Positions 15,516 through 24,503 of a stretch of 49,423 nt of DNA are shown in pieces. Positions within the stretch are counted from its first letter, which is position 1. Every line of letters starts with the position of its first letter. Location: IMG/VR virus record IMGVR_UViG_3300009104_000031, positions 1 through 49,423 of that record; one strand, given 5' to 3'. A program made the position numbers and the translations under genes. Source of the stretch: a virus. The notes under the pieces were generated by a model. It did no database searches, had not been told where the DNA came from, and was given only the letters and a program-made list of their open reading frames with translations.

Positions 15516-17066
15516 TTATCTCCTATTCTTATTTTTACTTTCACCAAAGCTTGATGAAGCGTCTGGTGTTTGAGACTGGTCTTCAGGACTTGAAATTACT
15601 CCCTTATCAATCTCTTTCTTAATTTGACGGTCAATGTCTTCCATTTCTCTTTCGTTTTGTTTAAGAACGTGCTTTCTTAAATACTCAACGGAATAGAATT
15701 TACCTATATAATCTCTCATTTCATTTGCTAGAGTAAGTCTTTCTCTCATCATTTCTGATTGTTTCAACTCAGCAAAGTAACCGTCTTGTAAGAAATCATA
15801 ATTAAGATGTGGTACTATCATTAACCAATCATCTTCATTGCATACAGCTTTAAGTACCAATTGTGTATGTAGTAAATCGTTAAATAATTCAGTAAATTTC
15901 TTTCTTAATCTTTGAACAAATTTAGTAAATTTAACTTCGTCTCTTGATATTTCAGCAGTTCGTCCTAAATTAAAACCACTAGAAGCTTCTAATCTACTTA
16001 CTGGTACATTTAAACTTCTATAAAGTTTTCTTTGGAAGTAATCTAAATCTCCTATTTCTCCTAGATTTTGACCACCTGGTAAAGTTTCAATATTTGTTCC
16101 TCTACCACCTTCTCTACTTGGTAACCAAAAGTCTTCAAGCATAGACATATAATTTCTATCGTCTCTAATCTCTCCTGTACTTGCGTCATAGACAAGTTTA
16201 TTTCTATATCTTGCCATAACATCACGGAGATATTGCTCTGCTTTTACCTTCGGTAAATTACCAACATCAATTTTAAAAATTCTTCTTTCAGGTGCTCTTG
16301 CTATTCTGTATATAACAACAGCGTCCTCAATCATACGTAACTGATTGACAGGCTTAATTGCCTTATGTAAATATGATAAGACTATATTTTTATTTTGGTC
16401 TACAAGTCCTGATGGACAAAATGCAATAGCATCCGTTGCTATTTTTAGACCGCCTGTAGTTTGATTAACAACACCTTTTTCATTGAATATAAAATACTCT
16501 TCAAACTCATCTATAACACTTAATCCAAATGGTGTTGGACCGTCTGGTCTTTTCTTTCTGACTTCACGAATCTTTTTAATTTTTCGTGGGTCAATATATC
16601 TTAATTCTGTTATACCTTTGATAGGTGAATCTCTATCAATTATTTTATGATAATATATTCTACCATCAACATACCAACGTCTGTATATATCGTGTCCTTT
16701 GGTATGAAAATTCATAAGACGGAGAATTTCTTTAAATTCATCCTCTATCTTACGTCTTACTTCACTTCCAAATGGGATATTATCCAGATTTAATCTTACT
16801 GGATCTTTTAGCTCGTTTGCTACGATAGATTCATTGATGATATCCTCAATCGCCATATCACACTCGGGGTGTAGGGCAATTTCTCTATATCTTCGTATTA
16901 GTTCCTGCTCACTTTTGGCAGTACCTTCCATATCAAGGTACTGGCCAAAATAACCACCAGCGGAGATAACTTGTGTGCCATCATCCGCTTGTGGTACCGT
17001 GAAGCTTTGTTTTGGATCTGCTGTCGGTTTTAACCGTTCTATCTTAAACCCAAATAATTCAGCCAT
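15516..17066 (-). CDS. 20: portal vertex protein gp20
   Basis: The 516-aa protein is nearly the size of T4 gp20 (524). Recognisable conserved stretches are the N-terminal YREIALHPECDMAIEDIINE, the YRRWYVDGRIYYHKIID core, RAPERRIFKIDVGNLP, and the NRDEVKFTKFVQRLRKKF-type helix near residue 395. It forms the dodecameric portal through which DNA enters and leaves and on which the prohead assembles. A late promoter lies 29 bases upstream. The widely used marine gp20 marker region is intact. Confidence 0.97.
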   Translation of the reverse strand: MAELFGFKIERLKPTADPKQSFTVPQADDGTQVISAGGYFGQYLDMEGTAKSEQELIRRYREIALHPECDMAIEDIINESIVANELKDPVRLNLDNIPFGSEVRRKIEDEFKEILRLMNFHTKGHDIYRRWYVDGRIYYHKIIDRDSPIKGITELRYIDPRKIKKIREVRKKRPDGPTPFGLSVIDEFEEYFIFNEKGVVNQTTGGLKIATDAIAFCPSGLVDQNKNIVLSYLHKAIKPVNQLRMIEDAVVIYRIARAPERRIFKIDVGNLPKVKAEQYLRDVMARYRNKLVYDASTGEIRDDRNYMSMLEDFWLPSREGGRGTNIETLPGGQNLGEIGDLDYFQRKLYRSLNVPVSRLEASSGFNLGRTAEISRDEVKFTKFVQRLRKKFTELFNDLLHTQLVLKAVCNEDDWLMIVPHLNYDFLQDGYFAELKQSEMMRERLTLANEMRDYIGKFYSVEYLRKHVLKQNEREMEDIDRQIKKEIDKGVISSPEDQSQTPDASSSFGESKNKNRR

Positions 17067-17094
17067 AATTTAGTTCTCCTTTAAATTCTCCTAA

Positions 17095-17102
17095 TATTTA
17101 TA
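17095..17102 (-). promoter_or_regulatory. T4-type late promoter for gp20
   Basis: An exact TATAAATA on the minus strand in the 43-base gap between gp19 and gp20. Predicted leader is about 22 bases. Confidence 0.8.
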
Positions 17103-17109
17103 GAAGATA

Positions 17110-17637
17110 TTAAGTAGTTGTATTCGATTCAAAGAATTGGTATCCTAGAGTTACCGTGAATGTCTCAATCTCATCTGCCTGAGCATATGATAATTCAGTC
17201 ACCCCTATTACCGTAGGAAACACTCCTCTTAAAGTATAAGATTTAATCGTTGCACCGTTTCTATCTAAATGATCAACAAAAGCGTCAACTTGATAATCAG
17301 CAGGATTTGTTAATCCTTCGTTATCAGTCATATTGTTCATACCATTGTTCCATCTTTCAAACGCATTACGCAATTTGAAATTGGTATCATTTAGTACCGT
17401 TATTGTCCAATCTTCGAACGTTCTGTCACCAGCTAAAAATATGTTTCTGCCTCTAAAAGGTACTGCTACCTTTGATACCGTCATTGCAGGTATTTGAGCA
17501 GCTGAACATAAAAATGCCAGTTCTTCTATTTCTCCACCAACTTGTGCAAAACCAGGAAAAGGCATTACTACCTTATACTGATTCGGTCTAGCGCCACCGC
17601 CAGCAAGTTTAGCTTTGAAGTCATTAATGTTTGCCAT
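17110..17637 (-). CDS. 19: tail tube protein gp19
   Basis: The 175-aa protein (T4 gp19 is 163) has the tube fold pattern: PNQYKVVMPFPG, SAAQIPAMTVSKV, FAGDRTFEDWTITVLND and an aromatic C-terminal GYQFFES. It polymerises into the inner tube of the contractile tail. It lies between gp18 and gp20, as expected in T4-like phages. GGAG lies just before the ATG. It is expressed from the gp18 late promoter, with no exact late box of its own. Confidence 0.95.
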   Translation of the reverse strand: MANINDFKAKLAGGGARPNQYKVVMPFPGFAQVGGEIEELAFLCSAAQIPAMTVSKVAVPFRGRNIFLAGDRTFEDWTITVLNDTNFKLRNAFERWNNGMNNMTDNEGLTNPADYQVDAFVDHLDRNGATIKSYTLRGVFPTVIGVTELSYAQADEIETFTVTLGYQFFESNTTT

Positions 17638-17658
17638 TGTTATTCTCCTTTTCTATCC

Positions 17659-19563
17659 TTACCCAGCGATTTCCTCAAACGATACGCCAGTTCTTGTCGC
17701 AACGAATGATAACGTTATGAAGTTAATGCTTCTAGCAGGTTTAACATAAATCTCTGCTTTGAATTCATTTCTATCTATAACGTCGCCTGTGTTGTTAGTT
17801 TCATCACACACTACTAAAAAGTCTGTGATACCTCGTCTGCCTTGTACTTCTCTTAAAAACGGTTCTACTATATTTCTAAAGTTAGCTCTTGTAAATTCAT
17901 CATTGAATTCAAAGAGTTGGAATTTAGAAGCAGTTGAAATCGCCTTTTCTAAAGTAATAAACAAACGTCTTACATTTATTCTATCAAATGCACTCGGTGC
18001 TGAAAGTCCAGTTTTGTCTCCGAACAATACCGTGCCTTGACCTGGGAAGGTCGCAACAGGATTTACTCTTGCTCTGTACAAATCGTCTCTTTCAGTTTTA
18101 GTTGGATTATATGCCAATTTAATAGCGCCTCTAATTTGACCTCTATTCAGACCAGCTGGTGAATACCAACTATCTGCAATCAAATCAGTTCTCGCTGCCA
18201 AACCTGCAATATCTCCGTTCAAAGGTACGAATCTATTGACATCAGCATATCTATCGTACATATATTTGTATCCTGAATCGAATACTATGTAAGATGATGA
18301 TGAGATTCCGTCAAAAAATCCTTTTACGTTTGAAGTTTGAGTCACACTTGAAGCTATGTTTACTACGTCTGATCTTTCAGGTGAAGCAAATACTACACAA
18401 TCTTTTCTATTCTCAGCTATTGTGATAAGATTATCTATATGTGTAGCGTCGCCTGAACCTGCAATTATAAGTCCTACGTCAGTTGTGTCTGCATCCTGGA
18501 ATTTTTCATAAGCAGTTTTCTTTTGACCAACCGTAACCGCCGAACCATTAGCACCATTTGATAATGATGTTAATGTTGGTGTTGTTACGTCTGTAAAAGT
18601 TAAACTAGCTACCGCTGATCCCCAGTTTGTACCTGAAGAGTTGTGGTCCATCCAGTAAATATGACTTGATTTATTGTAAATCACATCTGGATAGTAATTA
18701 GTATCTCCTTGAGGATTTTTTGCGTCTGAAGCTTTTGATACTGAATCATAAACTTCTAAAACTTCCCCTGGAGTACCTGAAATATCTCCATCTTCGTCAA
18801 TGACTACTATATGCATTTCGTCATTAACACCGCTTCTTGCTGAAGCATATGGTGATGTTCCTGGAGCGCCTGACACTTGATCATAATATCTCCAACGTCT
18901 TCGTACATTTCCACCGTTAGTAGGAACGGAGTGTAAACCACCTGTTCCTGTCTCTTTACGGACAAATGTAATGTCGTTGGTACTTTTACTGGTTACTCGG
19001 TATTCATACCCTCCAGTTTCAGCAAAGTTTATAATATCTCCAACATTAATGTTAGTTCCGCTAGTTACCGTTACCGTAGTATCGCCAACTGCCATACCTG
19101 CGTCATTGATTGTTGTTACCGCTGTTTGTTCGTATGCTGTACTTGAAGGACATATAGACACCAATAAACTATTACCCCAAGCGCCTGCTGTTCTAGCAGC
19201 CCACTCGCCTACAGAACCTTGTCCTGTGGAGTAATTGTTGGAATAATCAGTAGTATTCTTAATAACAAACGTACTGCCTGAAGCAGTAGCATTCGATATT
19301 GAAGTGTTTTGAGCTCGTACAACTCTTAAAGCATTAGAATATTGTAGGAAGTTTGCAGCCGAAAACCAATCTTCAAAATTTGAAGTGTTTGGTTTACCGA
19401 ACAAACTAACTAATTCATTTTCACTTGAAACTGATACAACTTCATCTAAAGGACCTTGAGCAAATTCTCCTGCAAAAGCACCTGTAGCTGTTGAAACAGC
19501 TGGGATTATTCTTGTTAAATCCCTTTCTTGTACGAGAACACCTGGTGATACTTGAAATGCCAT
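17659..19563 (-). CDS. 18: contractile tail sheath protein gp18
   Basis: The 634-aa protein (T4 gp18 is 659) starts with the typical FQVSPGVLVQERDLTR arm. It includes a long variable Thr/Ser/Asn-rich central domain (about residues 100-350) and ends with the conserved inner domain: NPVATFPGQGTVLFGDKT, then SAFDRINVRRLFITLEKAI and a FVATRTGVSFEEI tail. It forms the contractile sheath. A TATAAATA box lies 92 bases upstream with a possible 24-codon leader frame between. AGGAG precedes the ATG. Confidence 0.97.
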   Translation of the reverse strand: MAFQVSPGVLVQERDLTRIIPAVSTATGAFAGEFAQGPLDEVVSVSSENELVSLFGKPNTSNFEDWFSAANFLQYSNALRVVRAQNTSISNATASGSTFVIKNTTDYSNNYSTGQGSVGEWAARTAGAWGNSLLVSICPSSTAYEQTAVTTINDAGMAVGDTTVTVTSGTNINVGDIINFAETGGYEYRVTSKSTNDITFVRKETGTGGLHSVPTNGGNVRRRWRYYDQVSGAPGTSPYASARSGVNDEMHIVVIDEDGDISGTPGEVLEVYDSVSKASDAKNPQGDTNYYPDVIYNKSSHIYWMDHNSSGTNWGSAVASLTFTDVTTPTLTSLSNGANGSAVTVGQKKTAYEKFQDADTTDVGLIIAGSGDATHIDNLITIAENRKDCVVFASPERSDVVNIASSVTQTSNVKGFFDGISSSSYIVFDSGYKYMYDRYADVNRFVPLNGDIAGLAARTDLIADSWYSPAGLNRGQIRGAIKLAYNPTKTERDDLYRARVNPVATFPGQGTVLFGDKTGLSAPSAFDRINVRRLFITLEKAISTASKFQLFEFNDEFTRANFRNIVEPFLREVQGRRGITDFLVVCDETNNTGDVIDRNEFKAEIYVKPARSINFITLSFVATRTGVSFEEIAG

Positions 19564-19573
19564 TTTTGTTCTC

Positions 19574-19648
19574 CTAATTAATTAATTTTAATGTTAACAT
19601 TTTCTCAAAAATCGTATTATTCATACGCCCATAATCAAATTCTTTCAT
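19574..19648 (-). CDS. possible 24-aa leader peptide upstream of gp18
   Basis: A short frame (MKEFDYGRMNNTIFEKMLTL...) begins at 19648, seven bases after the late box at 19655-19662, so at the predicted transcription start. It ends 10 bases before the gp18 ATG, just ahead of the AGGAG ribosome site. It could be a leaderless upstream ORF or a chance frame. The only support is the exact placement. Confidence 0.25.
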   Translation of the reverse strand: MKEFDYGRMNNTIFEKMLTLKLIN

Positions 19649-19654
19649 TGCTTA

Positions 19655-19662
19655 TATTTATA
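19655..19662 (-). promoter_or_regulatory. T4-type late promoter for gp18-gp19
   Basis: An exact TATAAATA on the minus strand in the 110-base gap between gp17 and gp18. The leader to gp18 is about 86 bases and contains a short in-gap frame. Confidence 0.8.
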
Positions 19663-19673
19663 AAATACTTAAA

Positions 19674-21314
19674 TTACAACCCTTTTCTAACAACTGGATG
19701 CCAAACGGTACCATATTCATCTACTTGACTTTTAGGATCTGGCTCATTTACTCCGTCATCTACAAAACCAAAAGGTGCCATATCTTGCTCAATTAAATTC
19801 TTCTGCTCTTCATATAGCTGAGCTCTGACATTTAAGTCCGTCATTTCTTTAAAGAATTGTTGATTAGATAACCAACCAAATAGTATTAAACAAGTCATCA
19901 AGTCATCATTACAACCTTCTTCAGCCATCCAGGAATTACCCTTTCTAGCAAAAGTGGACATTTCTTCTATGATATTAAAAGAATTGATGATTAATTTGCG
20001 ACTTTCTATAATGTCTTTGATATTAGAACAACCAATTTTCTTTACTTGTTTAGTCATACGGACACCTAATGATGTACCTCTTTGACTAAATCCAATACCT
20101 AATATTTGGCCTGCTCTTCCTCTTTGAGTTGTCATTAATATATTATCATATTCAATTTCATAATGTAATGTTTCCGAAATTTGTTGACCAAGGTCGTTAG
20201 TCTCTACAAGTAAGTGTGCTTTATTATATGCCTTGGCAGTTTGTTCAATAATGTTAGGAAAAACAAATGGTTTAATTTCATTGTTTTTATATTGTGCAAC
20301 TACTTTATATGGGACTTTTGTAATATCTATTATTAAAAATGCTGAATAATCTTTTACTACACCTCTAGCAACATCAACCGTACAAACATATTGGTGACCT
20401 TTAATAGGTTTTTCAAACATTTGTAAACCTGATTGATTTTGTAATGGTGTCATATATGGAGTTGACTTAATAATACTAGGTGAAATTAAAGTATCTACAG
20501 AACCTAAAAACTCACACTCAAACTCCGATTGGAATTGTTCAGCTGATGTATTTCTTATTGTTTGTTCTTTCCATTTTTCGTCTCTACCTGGTACCTCACT
20601 CCAATGTACTTCAATAGGTACATAATCATTTTGTTTATTTTCAGCGTCCGTCCATAACTTATAATACATATTCATTCCGTGAGGAGTAGAAACTATAATC
20701 ATCTTTGTACTTGAACCAGATGATATGGTAGGATAAACTGAACTAAAAAATTGTTCGGCAATATTAGCAGGTACGAAAGCAAACTCGTCAAGGAATATTA
20801 TGTTATATGAACCACCTCGAATAGCACTTGATGATGTTGCAGCTGCTATGATGGTCGATTTGTTTTCCAATTCTATACTACCTTTATTCCAATTAAATAC
20901 TCCTTGTTGTAACCATTTTGGTAAATTTTCATATGCTAATTGTAATCTACCTAAAATATCTCTAGCAGTAGATGATTTGTTGGCAAGAATAGCTATATTA
21001 GAATTAGGATTAAATAATGCATAATGCAATAGATAAGAAATAATAGTAACCGATTTACCTGATTGTCTAGGCAATTTGCATATGGTGAATCTATTATTAT
21101 GAATTGTACCTATAATATCTTTTTGGAAATTATACATTTTAAAAGGTATAAGTCCTTCATCAAGGGAAACTATCTTACAATAAGTTTCAATAAAATATGA
21201 TGGATTCTTTTCACACTTTTGGTATTCTAAAATTTGTTCTTTAGTAAATTCCTGTGGTGTGTTAACCTTTTTTAAATTAGGATTACCTAGATATGCTGAA
21301 TTCTCTTCACGCAT
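19674..21314 (-). CDS. 17: terminase large subunit gp17
   Basis: The 546-aa protein (T4 gp17 is 610) has an N-terminal packaging ATPase with Walker A LPRQSGKS (81-88) and Walker B NIIFLDE (171-177), then a motif III STPHG-type stretch (209-213). The C-terminal RNase H-like nuclease begins at TVDVARG with D314. It cuts concatemeric DNA and pumps it into the prohead through gp20. The start overlaps the end of the preceding ParB-like frame by 8 bases. Confidence 0.97.
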   Translation of the reverse strand: MREENSAYLGNPNLKKVNTPQEFTKEQILEYQKCEKNPSYFIETYCKIVSLDEGLIPFKMYNFQKDIIGTIHNNRFTICKLPRQSGKSVTIISYLLHYALFNPNSNIAILANKSSTARDILGRLQLAYENLPKWLQQGVFNWNKGSIELENKSTIIAAATSSSAIRGGSYNIIFLDEFAFVPANIAEQFFSSVYPTISSGSSTKMIIVSTPHGMNMYYKLWTDAENKQNDYVPIEVHWSEVPGRDEKWKEQTIRNTSAEQFQSEFECEFLGSVDTLISPSIIKSTPYMTPLQNQSGLQMFEKPIKGHQYVCTVDVARGVVKDYSAFLIIDITKVPYKVVAQYKNNEIKPFVFPNIIEQTAKAYNKAHLLVETNDLGQQISETLHYEIEYDNILMTTQRGRAGQILGIGFSQRGTSLGVRMTKQVKKIGCSNIKDIIESRKLIINSFNIIEEMSTFARKGNSWMAEEGCNDDLMTCLILFGWLSNQQFFKEMTDLNVRAQLYEEQKNLIEQDMAPFGFVDDGVNEPDPKSQVDEYGTVWHPVVRKGL

Positions 21315-21594
21315 TTAAAACTATCCCCTCTATGTGTGTATAACCTAATGAAATAGCAGCCTGTATTCTTTGACTACCTTTCCATACACTATATTTCTTT
21401 TCAACGTATTCTGCACCGTTAGCACCTTTTCTAGGTGTTTCATTAATATGATGTTGATTAACTTGTATTGGTTCCACCATATGAGCGCCTTTCATTATTT
21501 CAGACAAAGCGGTCATTGTCTTGATGTAAGTTAAATCCTTAATTGCTAGGACTTGTTTCTTTGGGTGGTTGCTTGACGCCTTTAGTATTTTCAT
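21307..21594 (-). CDS. small ParB/sulfiredoxin-like domain protein between gp16 and gp17
   Basis: The 95-aa protein has a C-terminal half with EPIQVNQHHI, then YSVWKGSQRIQAAISLGYTHIEGIVLN. This follows the ParB/Srx-like pattern in which a strand, a GxxR helix and a C-terminal valine-rich strand form a nucleotide-binding core. The start at 21594 overlaps the end of gp16 by 56 bases and has AAGGA upstream; a later ATG at 21513 is also possible. T4 has no gene here. It might bind DNA or nucleotide in packaging, but that is inference. Confidence 0.65.
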   Translation of the reverse strand: MKILKASSNHPKKQVLAIKDLTYIKTMTALSEIMKGAHMVEPIQVNQHHINETPRKGANGAEYVEKKYSVWKGSQRIQAAISLGYTHIEGIVLNA

Positions 21595-22012
21595 TTTTTC
21601 CTTTCAACATCTTTTGTAATTCAGCAGTAGAACCTACGAACAATGCATTTTTAATTGTTGCTGTTGTCTTGTTCGGCAATTCTTTTAGGTCTTTTAATTT
21701 CTTTTGTAAGTCTTGTAGTTTATCTACCGTTTGTCCAACTTGACCTATTAATTGTCCTGCTACTTCATAAGCTCTAGGGTGTTGACCTTCTTTTGCAATA
21801 TCTAAAATACCTTGTATTGCTTCTTGTCCTTTTTCAATTAAGTTATAGTAATTTTCTCTACTATAATCATAATCTGTATCAACATCTTCTCCCTTACCAT
21901 TACCTCTTGGTACAGGTGGTTCAAATTTTTTCTCTACTACTTCCTGTTTTGGTTCGCCAGTAGGAATATCTAAACCTAAAATTTCATTTACACTTTTCTC
22001 TAATTTACTCAT
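21539..22012 (-). CDS. 16: terminase small subunit gp16
   Basis: The 157-aa protein (T4 gp16 is 164) has the T4 layout: a disordered N-terminus, then DYDYSRENYYNLIEKGQEAIQ and an IAKEGQHPRAYEVAGQLIGQV helix matching the T4 NADSPRHMEVFATLMGQM segment, followed by a LQDLQKKLKDLKE helix. It forms a ring that binds viral DNA and stimulates gp17. It sits between gp15 and gp17 as in T4. Its end overlaps the ParB-like frame. Confidence 0.93.
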   Translation of the reverse strand: MSKLEKSVNEILGLDIPTGEPKQEVVEKKFEPPVPRGNGKGEDVDTDYDYSRENYYNLIEKGQEAIQGILDIAKEGQHPRAYEVAGQLIGQVGQTVDKLQDLQKKLKDLKELPNKTTATIKNALFVGSTAELQKMLKGKNENTKGVKQPPKETSPSN

Positions 22013-22014
22013 AA

Positions 22015-22824
22015 TTATTCATCCGTATCCGTTGAAGGATTATATTTTTTTGTGTCATCATAAAAATTTATTGTAGTTGTAAATCCAAAATCATCATCAG
22101 CATCCGCTGTTGTTGGATTTGGTATAACAATAATTCTAGATTCTCTAGCACTTGTTACGTCGGTATCACTATGCATATCAGCTTGTGTTTCTTTAATAAC
22201 GCCAGCTTTGGACATAGGTCCGTATAAGTAAGTTTTTGCCGTAAACCCTAAAGTATATATAACAGCTCTTCTAGTAGTAAAATCACCAGAATAACTATCT
22301 TCATAAGATATATTATTTAAAACTATTGGTACGTCTCTTTTAATATCTAAATCAGGTATCATATTAATTTTTACCGTATAATCTGGTTGAAAGAACGGTA
22401 ATATTTGTTCAACTATCTGTAAACCATTTTCAGCAGTTGCTGTAAAACAAAATAAGTTATAACTTATATTATATGGAACAGGTGTATAATTATAATCTAA
22501 AATTTTTCCACTTGTATCCGTTTTAGTATGTACTTTCTTAAATTTTTCTACTCTTGTTAATTTTCTAGTAGGGTCATATGCCAAACCTGAAATTTCAAAT
22601 CCCAATCTTGGTAAAGTTATTGCAAATTCTCTACTCTCTAAATCAGGTTGTTGTTCTAATCTAACTAAAAACTTTTCTTTAGGCGCATATGCTAAAGGTA
22701 CTTTAACTCTTTTGGTAACAGCACCTGTAGAAGAAGTATTTTGTACTATAATATTATTAAAGATTTGACCAAATGCAATAGTCAATCTTCTTAATCCTTC
22801 GTTATAAAAATATTTACCAAACAT
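22015..22824 (-). CDS. 15: tail sheath terminator/completion protein gp15
   Basis: The 269-aa protein (T4 gp15 is 272) starts MFGKYFYNEGLRRLT, matching the T4 MFGYFYNSSFRRYAT start. It also shares the VPLAYAPKEKFLVRL and LPRLGFEISGL stretches. It caps the tail tube and sheath and joins the tail to the head neck. It lies between gp14 and gp16, two bases from gp16. Confidence 0.94.
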   Translation of the reverse strand: MFGKYFYNEGLRRLTIAFGQIFNNIIVQNTSSTGAVTKRVKVPLAYAPKEKFLVRLEQQPDLESREFAITLPRLGFEISGLAYDPTRKLTRVEKFKKVHTKTDTSGKILDYNYTPVPYNISYNLFCFTATAENGLQIVEQILPFFQPDYTVKINMIPDLDIKRDVPIVLNNISYEDSYSGDFTTRRAVIYTLGFTAKTYLYGPMSKAGVIKETQADMHSDTDVTSARESRIIVIPNPTTADADDDFGFTTTINFYDDTKKYNPSTDTDE

Positions 22825-22827
22825 ATA

Positions 22828-23652
22828 TTATCCTGTAAAGTCTACCTCTCCAAATGGGTTTCTTTCTGTAAAGTCCAATATATCATCCGATACTGAAGCA
22901 GTATCAAAGCCTGCTGCTGTATCTAAATCTATATTATCTGCATATGTAGATTGAGTTTGTATTACGGTCTTCACAAAGTCCTCGCTTATAAGGAAACAAG
23001 GTTGACCTGTGTCTGTATCGTGATAATCTTCTAATTGAATTGAACCTCTACCAGTAGCCGCTTCAGTACCAGTTTCTAATTGGAATTGGTAACGCAATTG
23101 GTCTAAAGAGTATTTGTCTTCAGCTGCGTCTATCTCTTCCTGACCAGTATCTATTTGTTCAGAAGAGTATTCAAATCTAGTTACCCTCAATTTATAAACT
23201 GGTAAATTACCTAATTGGAAGAAAGGCTCTTGGTCTTCTACAAACTGAATTTCAAAAAATGAATTCATCAAAGGCATAAAGATAATATCACCTTCGTTTG
23301 GACGACCTTCGGTAATTAATGTATGGCGACTATCAACTTGGTCTTGCCATCTTCTTTTTGAAATGACAAAAGTTGTATCGTCTCTTAATTCTAAACCAAA
23401 CTTATTAATTAATTCTTGTTGACCAGCAAATCCTTCAGTAGTTTCAAAATACATTTCAACCAAATATGAATCATCAAATCTGGAAGATGTATCTTCTCCT
23501 AATACTAGGTCTCTATTGACTAGTTTTCTTGGCAGGTAATATACGTCGTGACCATATATTTTTAAACCTTCAATTATAAGGTCTTCGTATAGTCTCTTTT
23601 CGGCAGTATTACCAATGCCATTTCCTGATTGGAAGTAGTGGTTAACTGGCAT
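22828..23652 (-). CDS. 14: neck protein gp14
   Basis: The 274-aa protein (T4 gp14 is 256) begins MPVNHYFQSGNGIGN, a well-known gp14 start. It contains YGHDVYYLPRK and SKRRWQD segments conserved among T4-like phages. With gp13 it forms the neck that closes the filled head and connects the tail. It is 3 bases from gp15 and 4 from gp13. Confidence 0.94.
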   Translation of the reverse strand: MPVNHYFQSGNGIGNTAEKRLYEDLIIEGLKIYGHDVYYLPRKLVNRDLVLGEDTSSRFDDSYLVEMYFETTEGFAGQQELINKFGLELRDDTTFVISKRRWQDQVDSRHTLITEGRPNEGDIIFMPLMNSFFEIQFVEDQEPFFQLGNLPVYKLRVTRFEYSSEQIDTGQEEIDAAEDKYSLDQLRYQFQLETGTEAATGRGSIQLEDYHDTDTGQPCFLISEDFVKTVIQTQSTYADNIDLDTAAGFDTASVSDDILDFTERNPFGEVDFTG

Positions 23653-23656
23653 TGCA

Positions 23657-24466
23657 TTATCCTATCATCATTGCTGGATTTAATTCGTATGATGACCTTA
23701 ATTCTGATTCTAATTTGTCTTGTTCTTGTAAAGCTTGTGTATAAATTTCCTCACCTTTTAAGGTAACTCCACCTATCATAGCTACTCCAGCGAATTTACT
23801 TAAATTTGTCCCCCATTGTTTTTTAAATAGAGTAGTTGTATATCTCTTTAACCAAAGGTCATTATAAACATCTGTATAAGTGTTCGGGTCTAATTTTCTA
23901 TATGCTTCGATAACTAGATATTCTCCAACGGCTAAATCATTTTTCCAATCCATATCAACCCACAATTTGTTATCGTGCATATTAAATCTGTATGGTTTTT
24001 CACCTACTAGTACGTGGTCAAGGAAATCCAAATGCCTTAAAACTACATCATAGTTAATAATAGATGTTGATGAAAAATCATATAGGTCGTTTAATCTTAA
24101 TTGGTATCTAACATCAAATAGATTTAAATTTCCTTTATTAGAAAATGGAAAAATATTAATGACAGACATAACCGTTTCAGGTACAATTATATAATTGTTA
24201 CCTTCTTTCCAGTTGGTCACCGTACTATCTTTACCAGTAACCGCTTCTGTACTATCAGCTGTTGCTCTATCTTTATCTGCTTGAGTTAATTGATATTTTA
24301 AATATGTTCTTTTAATACCATCATAGTGATATTGAGACCAATATTGTAATGCTTCGTCCAATCTATCTTCTAGTTGGTCGTCATCAGCATTTATCTCTAT
24401 AACTGGCTTGCCTAAAGACCTCAAGGCATATTGTTTTAAATTTTCTCTGCTTGCTGGTTCTGCCAT
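23657..24466 (-). CDS. 13: neck protein gp13
   Basis: The 269-aa protein (T4 gp13 is 309) starts with ENLKQYALRSLGKPVIEIN and DDQLEDRLDEALQYW, the conserved N-terminus of gp13. An aromatic/acidic middle (KPYRFNMHDNKLWVDMDWKN) and a C-terminal helix with WGTNLSKFAG follow. It is a head-completion neck protein. A late promoter 26 bases upstream separates it from the bilin-reductase gene and makes it the first structural gene of the neck-to-capsid operon. Confidence 0.94.
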   Translation of the reverse strand: MAEPASRENLKQYALRSLGKPVIEINADDDQLEDRLDEALQYWSQYHYDGIKRTYLKYQLTQADKDRATADSTEAVTGKDSTVTNWKEGNNYIIVPETVMSVINIFPFSNKGNLNLFDVRYQLRLNDLYDFSSTSIINYDVVLRHLDFLDHVLVGEKPYRFNMHDNKLWVDMDWKNDLAVGEYLVIEAYRKLDPNTYTDVYNDLWLKRYTTTLFKKQWGTNLSKFAGVAMIGGVTLKGEEIYTQALQEQDKLESELRSSYELNPAMMIG

Positions 24467-24491
24467 AATTGTTTCCTAACTTAACTCCCTA

Positions 24492-24499
24492 TATTTATA
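24492..24499 (-). promoter_or_regulatory. T4-type late promoter for gp13 onward
   Basis: An exact TATAAATA on the minus strand in the 37-base gap between the bilin-reductase stop and gp13. Predicted leader is about 20 bases. It marks the boundary between accessory cassette and core. Confidence 0.8.
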
Positions 24500-24503
24500 A
24501 GAA

